This document shows positions 10,729 to 22,317 of a stretch of 64,000 nt of DNA, in pieces. Position numbers and translations under genes: made by a program. The DNA comes from Magicicada septendecula. Lineage: Eukaryota > Arthropoda > Insecta > Hemiptera > Cicadidae. The stretch spans positions 382,497,910-382,561,909 of the forward strand of contig CM068372.1 in NCBI GenBank assembly GCA_034769895.1, in the 5' to 3' direction. Position 1 is the stretch's first letter. Each line of letters begins with the position of its first letter. Below the pieces are notes generated by a model. The model worked only from the letters and a program-made list of their open reading frames with translations, did no database searches and was not told where the DNA came from.

Positions 10729-11444
10729 TCTTATATATAAAAATGAATGTTTCTTTGTATGTCCCGTATGCGTTCCTATACCATTTATCCGATTGCGATG
10801 AAACTTCGGTGAGTTGTTGTGCGCACGTCCGCGAAGGTTTCTTCCACATCTCCTCCTAAACCACTGTACCGATTTCAACCAAACTTGGCACAAATATTTT
10901 ACGCAACGGGAGAACCAACATAGGATAGGTGTTTTTTCGATGGGGTCCTTTTGGGGGTTCTTTGGGGTCTTCCACATCGCCTCCTAAACCACTGGACCGA
11001 TTTCAACCAAACTTGGCACAAATATTTTACGCAAAGGGAGAACCAACATAGGACAAGTGTTTTTTCGATACGATCCTTTGGGGGGGGGTCCTTTGGGGTC
11101 TTCCACGTCTCCACCTAAACCATTGGACCGATTTCAACCAACCTTGGCACAAATATTTTACGCAACGGGAGAACCAACATAGGACAGGTGTTTTTTCGAT
11201 ACGATCCTCTGGGGGGTCCTTTGCGGTCTTAAAAAACTATTAGATCTGGTTACTATGGCAACCCAATAGAATAGATTCTGTTCTAAATATATTATCGCAT
11301 TAAATTGAAGACCACGCGAACGAAGTTGTGGGCAACAGCTATTTATTTTAAAGAAGCCTACTTTAATTAAACTTTATTAATTAAACTAACATTTTCATTA
11401 CGTACAACGTGAAACTCCGTAGTGAAGCACGGGTATTCTGCTAG
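10729..11444 (+). mobile_element. Non-autonomous Helitron
   Basis: It begins TCTTATATATAAAAATGAAT after an A at 10728 and ends CTAG at 11441-11444 before a T, the A/T insertion and TC...CTRR ends of Helitrons. A short hairpin, CCGT-AGTGAAGC-ACGG, lies about 10 nt before the CTAG end. Inside are three tandem ~120 bp units (about 10845-11225) with CGATTTCAACCAAACTTGGC and GGGAGAACCAACATAGGA. There is no Rep/helicase coding sequence. No target duplication is seen, as expected for Helitrons. Confidence 0.7.
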
Positions 11445-11445
11445 T

Positions 11446-12050
11446 CATGTATAAGAGAAAATATATCGTGCGTGGCAGGCAAGCATATCTCAGTTATGTA
11501 CTGTTTACGTTTCCATTTTATTATTATCACTACCGCAATAAAAAGGCAGGGAAGACACACACACACACAATTCGCGTTATTTCTGGCCTCATTCATGTTT
11601 ATTTTCTTACATTTGCACGGTTTTTAAATGGAAAGTGCCGAACCCATACCAACATAACGCATGCAAGCCGAAAAAGTGTCCAGCGTGGATAGCGATTTGC
11701 TTCCTGTGGATCGCTGGGCAGTGTAACTGCACGTGTTTACAGAGGAACGATTCATAGACAGACTTTTCGTCTTTAGGGAATGAATCCTCTGCAAGGTGCT
11801 GAGGGTCCATGAGTGACTTCGGAGCGCTCCTTCTTTTCCGCGTGTTTGTTCTGTGAAACGTACACTGTAGATCGCAGATTTATTCTAAGCAACGCTCAAT
11901 AGGAAATGTTGAAAATTTTTCTCCACGGTGAACCCTCATACACACTAAACCTGCTCTGATGTTTTAATTACGGACATCATAGTATTAAAACTTTGGAAAC
12001 TTGAGCACTACGTAATGGAGATCAATCATTAACTTATACAAGCCATTAAT
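11446..12050. other. Repeat-derived and unassigned sequence
   Basis: Begins with CATGTATAAGAGAAAATATATCG, also present at 10408, so the Helitron sits inside a family Y-associated repeat. An (AC)n run lies at 11554-11568. No gene recognised. Confidence 0.35.
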
Positions 12051-12052
12051 TT

Positions 12053-12395
12053 TATGCATATTTTTTATATATATATGTGTACAACGTTATCGGCAACAAA
12101 GAAGTAGTTTTTGTTAAAATTCCTTCCCGGGATATTTGCCCGTAGTCCAATGTTTTCTACAAAACCAGACGTTTCGGCAATGCCATTGACTTCCATCATC
12201 AGTGAAAATCGAGTGCGATAACGTGAGGTGGTATATGTTAGTGACCACAGTACTGTGGTTAAGGCTGAAGCAGTAAGTAGAAAGAAGTAGTTTCTATGGT
12301 AATATTTCATTTCGAAAATGATTAGAATATTTTTCGTAAAATTTTCGAAAAAATAAATCTTAGAATATGGAAGTCATGTATGGTTCTCCATACCG
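12053..12395 (-). mobile_element. Family Y 3' part with Penelope-type hammerhead-like core
   Basis: The minus strand carries CTGATGA (12196-12202) and GAAAC (12171-12175) separated by about 20 nt that pair only weakly (GG/CC). The segment ends at the family Y terminus GAATATGGAAGTCATGTATGG (12363-12383). The same ~340 bp segment occurs at 43715-44011, so the ribozyme-like piece is a stable part of the family. Confidence 0.5.
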
Positions 12396-12429
12396 ATATT
12401 TGAATATATTGAGACCGGCCGTGCAAGTT

Positions 12430-12935
12430 TCAGACAAAAGTTGTATACACATTTTCATTACAATTCCAGCAGGAAATTAAACAAGTCACTTACTGTGGTG
12501 GTTGGTGAGTTCATTAACAAGTTCATTACAACAGCTGGAGTTCTACAAGTTCTACAAGGTGAGATAGCCCTCCTAACACTTCTCTACGGCTCTGAGAAAT
12601 GGATTTTAACAAAATCCCAGGCCAGTCGTATCAAGCGGCCGAAATGAGATTTCTCAGCGACGTGGCAGGATATACTCGTCGAAATCTCAAAATGAATGTC
12701 ATTGTATGAGTACACAGGGCACGATTGCCCTAAATGGTTGGACCAAATTAACCTAATGGATGACTGCCGCGTCCTCCAAATAATTATTGAATTCTAAGCC
12801 GAAAAGACGGAAAGGCGTGGGGAATCTGAAGAAGCGTTGTAGTGACCAGCTCTAGTCTATCTGCTTGGGACCGGAACAAACCATTGTTCGGTTCAATCCT
12901 TGCTGAAGAAGATGATAATGATGTTGAACTCGGAC
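12430..12935 (+). mobile_element. LINE 3' end, family A
   Basis: Broken frames give LLYGSEKW-like residues, then AEMRFLSDVAGYT and the non-coding 3' end with GGGACCGGAACAAACC and AATCCTTG. A related copy at 37730-38035 shares the order and the end. The tail is GAAGAAGATGATAATGATG at 12906-12924. No catalytic RT motif survives. Confidence 0.6.
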
Positions 12936-13072
12936 CTAAGAAAGAGAGTGAGAGAGAGGTTTATGTAATGTTTTTCTTTATAGACCAGCAGCGTACGCAA
13001 CGGGACGAAGAGCGTTAGAGATAGAACTGAGGCTTTGGGAGCGGATGCTAGGAAACGTAAGCCAAACAACTC

Positions 13073-13420
13073 TCTCTCTCTCTCTCTCTCTGGGTTGGCA
13101 GCAGCTCGTCATTCTTCTCGCATCTCTCCTTTCTCTACTCGCATAATGTGCAGTTCATATCGTCCGTAACCTTCCCCATGCAGTCTAAACGAAGTCTTCC
13201 CCTGTCACTCTTCCTTTCTGTTTTCCTTCAATTATTCTCTTCACTGGCCTGTTGTGTCGGAGTATATGCCTTATTAACTTATTTATTCTACGTTTTTTAA
13301 GTTTTCTAGAAGCTTCTGTCCTCCTGAGCTCTTCGTCATTAGTTGTCTTCTCTCTTCGGTTTATCTTTAGCGTTCCTTTGTCGTAACGTACCGAACGCTC
13401 TAGTGCTGCGTGTGAAAGAA
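13073..13420 (-). mobile_element. LINE 3' end with (GA)n tail
   Basis: The minus strand encodes, with one frameshift, KRIIEGKQKGR then RGRLRLDCMGKVTDDMNCTL. This matches the C-terminal block 'I.EGK..GR..RGRPR..Y...V..DM' of some insect non-LTR retrotransposons. The minus-strand tail is a (GA)n tract at 13073-13092. Confidence 0.55.
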
Positions 13421-13430
13421 GAAGAAATGA

Positions 13431-13433
<3 letters not shown>

Positions 13434-13512
<79 letters not shown>
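13434..13512. repeat. (GA)n microsatellite
   Basis: About 79 bp of uninterrupted GA dinucleotides. Open frames through it on both strands are artefacts. Confidence 0.98.
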
Positions 13513-13516
<4 letters not shown>

Positions 13517-13759
13517 ACCCTAGAGATCAATATTTATCGTTCGTAAAACAAAAAATAAAAAGGCATGATCAGTTAATAGTAGAAACGCATTCGTATGCAT
13601 TGTTTAGTGTGCGCGTGAAACAAACGCTGTTGATCTTTTTGAACGTTTTCAGCTCTGCTGACCGTACAACGTAGTGTAGACGTCAAGTGGACAGCTTAAA
13701 CATTGGTGCTCCGTGTTATTTGCTTAGGTCTCTCTCCCCCCCCCTACTTCGCGTTGTCT
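13513..13759. other. Spacer between microsatellites
   Basis: No gene. AGACGTCAAGTGGACAG (13678-13694) recurs inverted at about 46959-46975, so part of this stretch belongs to a dispersed repeat. Confidence 0.4.
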
Positions 13760-13870
<111 letters not shown>

Positions 13871-14002
13871 TTCAATTGACATTCCCCGTTTCCTTTGTAC
13901 ACATCTCAACTATTGTAGCCGTGTGATGTTTGCTTAACGTTGTGTGTCATACACACTGAATAACTATCGATTTGGTTCTTCAATTTTTTAAAATAATGTA
14001 TG

Positions 14003-14303
14003 CGTTACACATTTATTCCCATCCTCTTATAATTTAACTTTCTTCTTCTTCTTCTTCTTCTTCTTCTTCTTCTTCTTCTTCTTCTTCTTCTTCTTCTTCT
14101 TCTTCTTCTTCTTCTTCTTCTTCTTCTTCTCCCCTCGTTACACATTTATTCCCATCCTCTTATAATTTAACTTTCTTCTTCTTCTTCTTCTTCTTCTTCT
14201 TCTTCTTCTTCTTCTTCTTCTTCTTCTTCTTCTCCTCCTCCTCCTCCTCCTCCTCCTCCTCCTCCTCCTCCTCCTCCTCCTCCTCCTCCTCCTCCTCCTC
14301 CTC
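14003..14303. repeat. Compound (CTT)n/(CCT)n arrays with duplicated flank
   Basis: Two CTT arrays (about 14039-14130 and 14173-14233) are each preceded by the same ~36 bp segment, from TTACACATTTATTCCCATCC to the start of the array (14003 and 14136). A segment of flank plus array was therefore duplicated in tandem. The second array passes into ~70 bp of CCT units. Confidence 0.9.
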
Positions 14304-14305
14304 TT

Positions 14306-14749
14306 CAGGGCCGTATTTACGGGGGGAACGAACATAACCGGACCCCCCCTCCGAGGGTTGAAAAAGTTGACGAATTATGTTAATCTCTTAATTTCTAGTG
14401 TGTTTTATTTTTTTCCGGATGTGTATCCTAATATACTGGTAGCTCCTTTTTAAATATAGGACTACAAACAAGTTGTTTATTACACAGCATAAGGATATAG
14501 TACGTTTGAAATGTGAAATATAAGAAATCAATTCAGTCAATAAGTATCTTTTAACAATGTTTCAGTAACGCGTGTTCTTCTTGTGTTATTACCGTTTACG
14601 TTCAAAGGACTGATGGACTGATTTCAGGATATTATCACGCGTTTTCAGCCACTTTAAAGACAGTAATGTTCATTAGACTTGACTTGTTTTTTTTTTTCAT
14701 GAAGCCAACCCGACCCCCCCTGCAAAGCCAAATTCTAGATACTCCACTG
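14306..14749. mobile_element. hAT-like MITE, copy 1
   Basis: Starts CAGGGCCGTATTTACGGGGG and ends GATACTCCACTG, a CAG...CTG end pair of hAT type. A second copy at 47355-47772 aligns along its whole length, sharing TTTATTACACAGCAT, TCAATTCAGTCAATAAGTAT and TTTCAGCCACTTTAAAGA. It is non-coding. The left flank is microsatellite, so no target duplication can be read here. Confidence 0.7.
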
Positions 14750-14754
14750 ATTCC

Positions 14755-15130
14755 CATCCTTCTTCTTCTTCTTCTTCTTCTTCTTCTTCTTCTTCTTCTT
14801 CTCCTACTTCTCCTTCTCGTCCTCCTCCTCTTCATCCATCCCTTCTACCGTCGAACCAATCTTGATCTCCCTCCGTCTGGCCGCGCTTCCGCGGCAATCT
14901 TCATGTCCAAAGAATTGCAGTGTTCTTCTCTCAACTGCCTCCACAATCGATTCCTGTTCCGACAGATTTCTTTTGGTTCACATTCCTAATTCGTTATCTC
15001 CTCCAGCTTCACGCCTAAAAGTATCTCATTACACTGGGTCGCAGTGTGGTGTTATGTTCTCCAGCAATGTGAAGTTGTCTGATCCACATAACAGAAAACC
15101 CAATCTTTGTGGTCTGCGAAATACGTAATA
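14755..15130 (-). mobile_element. LINE 3' end with (GAA)n tail
   Basis: Minus-strand frames read NRLWRQLREEHCNSLDMKIA and then RPDGGRSRL, resembling the degenerate C-terminal region of a non-LTR retrotransposon. They run into GAA repeats (CTT at 14758-14801 on the plus strand). The assignment rests on weak residues plus the tail shared with better-supported copies. Confidence 0.4.
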
Positions 15131-15734
15131 TTTCAATACATGAAGTTGCGTGAGAATATTTTGGTTTTACTTTTTTGGTTTATTATTGAAAGAAAACAAA
15201 ACTCATGGTTTGGCAAAGTTTATTTAACGTATAAAATTTGGTGACAATCTCAACATGCGTGAGAATCGCAACTTATAGGAAAAAGAATTGAGAGATATTG
15301 TGGCATTCTTCTTCCTTAATAAGGATTCGATTTCTATAACTAAGTAGGCCCACCTATAACTAATCTATAACGAAGGAAAGAAACGCCAGGCCCAAACTTT
15401 GGTTTGAGGAGAAGGAGAAGAAGAGAGATAACCAGACAGTGAGAGAGGGGTGTTAAGAGTGTGAGGGGGACAGGAAAAGAAATAGAAAGAATAAACGAGA
15501 GAATATGAAAGAATGAGATAGAGAGAATGAGATAGAGAGAATCAGAAAGAGATAAAGAGAGGGAGGAAAAGAGAGACCTCCAAAAAAAATTTTATTAGTG
15601 AGGATTTGGATGGTCTTTGTTATCATGTATAAAGTAACTAACTTAGTACGTACGATAATTGCGTTGTATACGTTCGTTGAGATGAAAGGCAATTACGTAA
15701 CCCTCTTGAAAATCCGACAATGTCGTTCTCCACG
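15131..15734. other. Purine-rich and unassigned sequence
   Basis: Contains a G/A-rich stretch (15410-15575) of degenerate GAGA and GAAAGA units. No gene recognised. Confidence 0.4.
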
Positions 15735-17140
15735 TTTTTGGCTAGCCCAGCGCGTGCAGCGTCAGCTTCAAGGTCATGGACAGACGTAGCCTCCAGATTG
15801 TTCGAGCACTCGTAACTATGTAAAACAGGCGGCCACGGCTACGCCGCCAGGAGAATGAAAAGTAATTCTGGAACTTCTGCCGTATGCATAAGCGTTTACG
15901 GCCGGTTTAGAGGTTAGTTACACCTGGCGGTATTGTAGAGTGCGGATCAAGTTATTGAAGTAATTATTGTGTTAATTAGTGTGAAACTATAGTAAGGTGA
16001 CATTAAATGTTAGACAAAATTAACTTTAATTACTGTATAAGAATGCCTTGTTGATTTTTCATTGTTGTTTGTGACTAATTCATCGTCGTCATCTTCTTAA
16101 CGGTTTTAGGCTTTAGCAGCCTGTTCCTATTCCATCCCACAGTCCACCTTCCCTTAGGTCTACCAACTTTTCTTCTGCCTCTAGGATTGTAATCTTTCGC
16201 CCTCTTTGGTATTCTACTTTCTCCCATTCTATTGATGTGTTCTATCAACTTTCTTCTGTATTCTTTAATCATTTCATTAACTGCAAAAATATCTAAATCA
16301 CTTCTTATCTCTTCATTTATTATACGATCTCGACTGTTACACATTTAACTGACTTCGAAATTTCATTTCTGCTGTTTGTATCATCTGTTCATCTTTTTTA
16401 TTTATGACCCAAGTTTCAGAACCATACAGTAGTGTAGGTATTGCCACTGTTTTATAAAATTTTATTTGGGTTTTTTTCTACATTTATTTTCAGCGTTTTC
16501 CAAATCGTTCCACACACTCTTTTGAAATTCGTCACTTTATTTTCTATATCTCTATCTTGAGGATAAGAAATGTCACGTCCAAGATAGTTGAAATGTCTTA
16601 CCTGTTCTATGCACGTGTTGTCTGTGCATATCACGGTCCGAATCGGTTCATCTTCTATAAAGGCCATTACTGTTGTCTTTGATTCAGAAATGTTTCAGTT
16701 ATATGTGTGGGACCTTAGGATGTTTTCACATGCAGGAGTAGGTATGGACCAGAGCCTCTACCTATTCAAGACCGTCCTGCGTGGTGAAGAGCCACATCCT
16801 TTTCGAGGTGGTCCTGTAACAGAACACGACAGATCTAGACCAGAGAAGGTCGATAAAAAAATCTAGCCGGCATAGGGTTGGTTGTCCTATACGGTGGTCT
16901 CAATCACGACTCCAACAGTTGCCCCGTTTTTGACTAATTAAAGTAGGTAATTAATGACTTCATTGGTGTCAGTTATTCTGTTTCTACTGAACAATACGAC
17001 AATCGGTGTTACCGTTGTAACAATCTGTAGACCATTATAATTGTGCAAAACGTAAATTGCTACTATAGATTGTAACTGGTCTACTGGTGTAATAATGAGC
17101 AAGAATTGCAGGAAAAGAGTGTACTGTATATCGAGAGTAA
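15735..17140 (+). repeat. Dispersed repeat X, copy 1, split by a LINE
   Basis: Shares long blocks with 27060-27690 and 30355-30840: GGCTAGCCCAGCGCGTGCAG, the TATA-like GCATAAGC near 15885-15892, TTGTAGAGTGCGGATCAAG, and after the LINE AATTGCTACTATAGATTGTA and ATGAGCAAGAATTGCAGG. The conserved TATA-like position upstream of a constant GTTAGTTACACCTG block suggests a promoter-bearing repeat such as a solo LTR, but no TG...CA ends were fixed. Confidence 0.6.
16081..16931 (-). mobile_element. 5'-truncated LINE inserted in repeat X
   Basis: The insertion is bounded by TGACTAATT on both sides (16072-16080 and 16931-16939), a 9 bp target duplication confirmed by comparison with an uninterrupted X copy near 27510-27525. 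On the minus strand it encodes TTVMAFIEDEPIRTVI and IEQVRHFNYLGRDISY, then RRKLIEHINRMGESRIPKRA and GRRKVGRPKGRW, the order of a LINE reverse transcriptase C-terminal region. The 3' tail is GAAGATGACGACGATG. Stops and one frameshift make it dead. Confidence 0.75.
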
Positions 17141-17149
17141 ACCTCTTTA

Positions 17150-17515
17150 TCGAGATTTCAGATGATGTGTGGCGTCATACATAGAACGCTGAGGACTAAA
17201 ACAAGGAAGGAGACAAAACTAAAATCTTATAAACAATGGCAGTGCCTGTTTTACTATATGGATCTGAAACATAGGTTCCTACAAAGAAAATTTATAACCA
17301 GATTCAAACTTCGGAAGTGAAGTTTCTGAGAAGAAAAAAGGGTTGCACGAGACTGGCTCGTTTGCGCAATGAGGATAATAGAGAAGAGCTACAGGTATTC
17401 TCCATAAATGATAAGATCCAGACATATCGCGGGGAATGGTTACGCCATCTGCAAAGAATGGAGGATGGATGACTGTTGTAACGATACAAAATAGCAATCC
17501 TAATAAAAGAAGAAA
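17150..17515 (+). mobile_element. LINE reverse transcriptase 3' fragment
   Basis: Reads, with frameshifts, MAVPVLLYGSET, SEVKFLRRKKGCTRLARLRN and YRGEWLRHLQRMED. These are the last coding blocks of a non-LTR retrotransposon. It ends in AAAAGAAGAAATAAC near 17503-17517 and lies just left of the Academ-like element. Confidence 0.65.
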
Positions 17516-17594
17516 TAACTCATAGAACTACTAAAGAAAGTACAGCTAAAGAAGAATAAAGTGATGTACATAACCATTTTAACAAATAAGCATA

Positions 17595-17711
17595 TAGTCC
17601 AGTCGCCAGAGATTTTGACTTGATAAAAAATTGGGGCAAAGCAATATTTGGTGCACGTGTTAAATAAACGTTAATAATTAATATAAAAAAATCTTTGCAT
17701 GTTTACCTTTC
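17595..17711 (+). repeat. Left terminal inverted repeat of the Academ-like element
   Basis: Outer 17 bp are identical to the inverted right end. Further in, AAAAAATTGGGGCAAAG with ATATTTGGT and ATCTTTGCATGTTTA align with the right repeat, separated by small length differences. Confidence 0.85.
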
Positions 17712-19514
17712 TAGGGTTTTCTGAAAATGGTCTGGAAAAATCGTAAAGACAGATTTTCTTAAAGCACTCCGTAAATATGTACAGTTGGAAGAAATAAAAA
17801 GGTGTATATTGAAGAGCAAACAATTTCCTTCAGAAAGTCTCCTTACATATTTTTACGTTAATGGAACTGTTTTCCTGAAAATTGGTAATGATGAGCGCTG
17901 CGTTTTAAAAAGAGCGTTTGCCCCCGATCTTGCGTAATTCGCTAAATTAGCCAGGCGCGTCTATTCAAAAATATCATAACTTTCTTTAATCTAAGCATAG
18001 CCAGTTAAATAAAGGCTAGTTTTGAAGGGGAACAGTATAGCTTTCAAAATTTGTTGATTTTTACATAAATATTTTATTTGAACATAAAGAATATAGTGTA
18101 TAAATATTTACTGTAGATACAAAAAGAAGTGAAACCACAAAATTACAAGTACTATACAATAAAATTTAAAAAAATAGTAGTTCTTTACTAATTTACCTTT
18201 AAAAGAGATAAACTTTTTATTTTATAATAATGAAAAATACTTTTGAAGTTGTTATTTAAAAAAAAACACCTTTTCAAAAGTGAGTATTTCGACGTATTTT
18301 AAATTTACTCGAAAATTCAGAGTTTATCTGCCTTTATTAATCTTAAAAATAGAGATATCGAAATACAAAAAATTGTATTTGAAAGCTGCAAGTGTTCTGC
18401 ATCAAAAACTATACTCATGAAAATTAAAATCATTTTCGAAATTAAAAAAAATAAATAAAAATTGTGTATACTAAAAAAAGGTGCCTCCTTTGCGTTACAT
18501 ACATGTATCTTTTAAGTGGGTTTATTTGAGTACTTGAAATTAACGTTACAGCTACTACAATACTAAATCTATCTATTCATGTTATTTCTCTTACCTGATT
18601 ATACCTATACTCTAAAAACAAGACCCTAGAAAACAGGTAAAATTTTTAAACGGCGCGGCGTTCTATTCCCCTCGAGTGTGAACTGTAAATGTAGCTGCGC
18701 GCGCAACACCCATTGTTGTGGTGTGCCATACAAACATCTGCTATACAAGAACGGAGCAGTAACGCAGTTGATATTTCTTCAAAGGTTATAATCAAAACAT
18801 TACAAATATTTTTGTTTTTATCATATAAAACAGGTAAAAAAATTGCAGTTTAAAGTTTTTATTTACACTTTTTATACATGCTAATATTTATTTATTTGTG
18901 AGCACGTGTAGTGGAGTCAAAATAAAAATCAAATGTGAATTGTTTTGGGAGTCGATTTTTTGTGTGCTAAATTGGTTAATGGGATCATGTTGAGCTAATA
19001 GTTAAGTTTTGTGTAAAAACAACCCGTTTATTTTTTTATTAACAATTTAAGTTGCAAAATAGCGTTTTTATAAATATCTTTGGACCTAACAAGCCGATTT
19101 TAATGTGATTTTTTTTCAGTATTCTATAATAAATTAAGAACATTTCTAGCCTTAATACGGAAGTCGATGTTATTATTATTGTTAATAAATAAATAAAGTG
19201 GCGATGGCGTTTATAAACAAATTGCTGTTGTTTTAACACAAATTAATGAAAGTTGATAAAACTTGAGGGAAAGGTAACCTTTGTGGAGTACTATAAACCC
19301 CAAAAATTTCATATTGAAATGTCGAATATTACCTCAAAAAAATCGCAATTCACAAAAAAACTTTGAGTGCTCATAAAGTACGGCAAGATTGTGGCACAAA
19401 GGTGTACGACGGCTTAAATTAAAGCTTATTAAAAATACTTTCGGGTGGTTAATTAACAAAATTTTTTGGCCTTTCTGACACCATTTTTTGACCATTTAAA
19501 AAAATTAAACGTAG
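17712..19514. other. Non-coding 5' part of the Academ-like element
   Basis: AT-rich sequence with no family-like frame. A GC- and CpG-richer block at about 18648-18765 (CGGCGCGGCG, GCTGCGCGCGCAAC) stands out and could hold the element's promoter or first exon. That is inference; no TATA box or start site was fixed. Confidence 0.4.
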
Positions 19515-22317
19515 ACATGGATAGCCTCAAAAAAAGATGAAAATGAAGAAAAAAGAAAAATCTTAAAATCTGCAGCAGCAATTATTCGAAACGATGTTAA
19601 TCTGAAGAAAAGTAATACAGAATTTTATCCTCCAAGTGATAATATATTCCAAAATATTAATGAGAATATCCCAGAATCCCTTCAGTTTCTGATAGAAGAA
19701 ATAATTTTAAAAAATAAAAAAGGTGATATTAGTTCATATGAAACAAAATGCACAGCAATTACTCATTCAATTATGAGTTGCATAAGACCTAGAACCTTTC
19801 TATCACCATTGCAAGTTGGTCTGTCTGTAATGTTGCATAGGAAATTTGCTTCAAAACGAATTATAGATATATTGTCGCATCTGGGAGTGTGTTCATCATA
19901 CAAAGAAGCAACACTTTATGAGAATAGTGTATTGCTTAGTCCACGTTCTCCATTTAGATCTGGCTGTTTTGCACAATTGGCATTTGACAATTCAGATATT
20001 AATATCAATACTATAGACGGGAAAAATACTTTTCATAGTATGGGAGGTATTATGATTGTAAGTCCCAGAGATTGTTGTTATAACAAAGTTCCCTTAAAAC
20101 GATTGACAGTTAAGCCTACTGCAAAAGAAATTAGCAAAATTGACAAAATACCATTCCAAATTTTTGAAAATATTAATACACATGCACTCCAAAACATTGT
20201 TTTTGAAAAAGTAGATAACCCGAGTTTTAATAATATAGATTTTTCTAATGCTGACTTGCTTTGGATTTATGGAGTGACCAAACCAGGCATTACTGGCTGG
20301 AATGCCTTTATGTCCAAGCTTTTGGAAAATATGACGTATACATTATCTAGAATTGTTTGCTTGCCTTTTGTACACTCTCCTCCAACTGACAAAAATACAA
20401 TATACACCGTTTTAAAATACGCTGTAAAACTAGTGAAAACTTAAATCTATTTAATTGTTTTGTTACTTTCGATCAACCTTTGTATCAGAAAGCGTTTAAA
20501 ATGGTCCAATCCTCACCTGATGATGATATACATAATGTAATTGTTCGACTTGGAGGATTTCATCTGCTTATGTCTTTTCTTGGTTCAATCGGTTATGTGA
20601 TGGCAGGAAGCGGTTTAAAAGAAGAATTAAGCTGTTACTATGCGCCAGGAACTGTAGATAAGATGTTAGATGGCCATGCTTATGCTAGAGCAGTATGAGG
20701 CCACACATTAATTTGGATAGTTTTGTGTAAAAAGATTATTGAGGAAATGAATCTTTCAGAAGTTGAATATTCAAATATGAAATCTTTACTACAAGAATTT
20801 TTAGATGACAATCTTACTTACAAAGAAGTACAAGATCATAATTGTTTTAACATCTTAAATGGTAAATTTATAGAAAAAATTATTGAAATTGAGGAATGCG
20901 GTAAAACTGCAAAATTATGGATACAATACATACGAATGATCTCTATTGCAAAAGCATTTGCGCGCTCTGAAAAAATGGGTAATATAAAAATTCAATTACA
21001 AGTTATTCAGCAAATGTTGCCATAGTTTTATGCGACTGGACATTTTAATTATACGAAATCAGCCTTATTATATGTACAATATATGAATCAATTTATAAAA
21101 GAATCTGAAAAACTTTTCACCTCAATGCAAAACCAAAATGTAATTCCAGAAACTACCGCTTTAAAAATTAAAGAACTTCAAAATTTTATAAATAACAGAT
21201 TTTGTACTGTAAGACGAACTGAGAAATTCTGGTCAGGAACTCATACTGATATGACAATCGAACAGGACTTAATGAGAGTCATGAAAGTTGATGGTGGTAT
21301 GATTGGACGGGGAGTAACTACCAGTACTGCAAATAAATGGATTTTAGCGATGCCATATACACATGATATCTGCGAAGAAGTAGAAAATTTTTGTGGTATA
21401 CAATTTTCTACTTCCGATCAGCATGTAGATGCTAGAGATTCTCGAATAAAACGAGATACTGAAGATATTCTCAAAATAAAATCCTGGTTTGATTGTCACG
21501 AGACATTTCCTTATCAAGATTCAATAATGTCTATATCTACTGGCGTTACTGGCGGTAATAATATTAACTGTCATAATGCTTTTGAGGTTGGAAAAGCAGG
21601 GTTAGAAGAAATTGCTGGTACAAACTTCCATAAAGTTTCGTTTAAACGAAAAAATAGAGTACTGTCATTAAAAAGTGTTAATAGTAGTCTGAAAATTCAA
21701 GAGGAAATTGTCCCTATAGATCCAATGTTTATATTTCAACGCATTTGTGTAGCAAGAAAAAGTGACGACGAATTAAAAGATTACATGCGTTATGAACTTG
21801 CACCGTACCCAACATCTATGTTTTACGAAGGTGTATTTCGGAAAACAGATAAGTCTAAACTATATGATATATTTGAAGTGGACCGCACTGAGATTAACCT
21901 TGAAGATTGCATTTACGTCATTGATGGTGGTATGTTACTGCATAGAGTAGTATGGTCAAAAAATGACAAGTTCAAATGTATTTTTCAAAGATACGTAAAT
22001 TATGTCAAGAGACACTTTGGATCAAAAGTTACTGTAGTTTTTGATGGCTATACAAACAATTCTAACAACATCAAAGCTATGGAGCGTTATCGCCGTACCA
22101 ATCAAAATTCCTCTTTAGATATTTTATTCTATGAAGATATGTGTGTCACAGTGACGCAAGAACAATTTCTTTCGAATAAAACTAATAAAACTCGATTTAT
22201 TGAAATTCTAACGAGATATTTGGAAGAAGAAAGCTAACGTTAAACAAGCTGACGATGATGCAGACTTATTAATTGTGAAAACAGCCTTAGAATTATATGA
22301 TAAATTATATGCACGTC
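19515..22317 (+). pseudogene. Decayed Academ-type transposase/nuclease gene
   Basis: One original frame is now in five pieces. Piece 1 (open 19515-20444, first ATG at 19773) has RPRTFLSPLQVGLSVMLHRK and FDNSDININTIDGKNTFHSM. A 1-nt frameshift near 20430 leads to piece 2 with RLGGFHLLMSFLGSIGYVM and YAPGTVDKMLDGHAYARAV, ended by TGA at 20696-20698. The frame continues unchanged to TAG at 21023-21025, then to 22237 with RRTEKFWSGTHTDMTIEQ, SDQHVDARDSRIKRD and SISTGVTGGNNINCHNA. The last part, YVIDGGMLLHRVVW and TVVFDGY...KAMERYRR, matches the N-terminal XPG/FEN pattern 'DG...L....W' and 'VFDG....K...R..RR'. After a second frameshift near 22237, QADDDADLLIVKTALE fits the acidic I-region. The rest is cut by an inserted repeat. 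An uncharacterised multicopy family in cnidarians and arthropods carries the same blocks. Confidence 0.75.

Noticed and set aside
13339-13546. Open frames on both strands encoding Leu-Ser or Arg-Glu dipeptide repeats
   Set aside because: They are read-through of the (GA)n microsatellite.
14138-14335. Poly-arginine open frame
   Set aside because: Read-through of the compound (CTT)n/(CCT)n arrays; the same applies to 14635-14989, 26341-26747 and 34048-34428.
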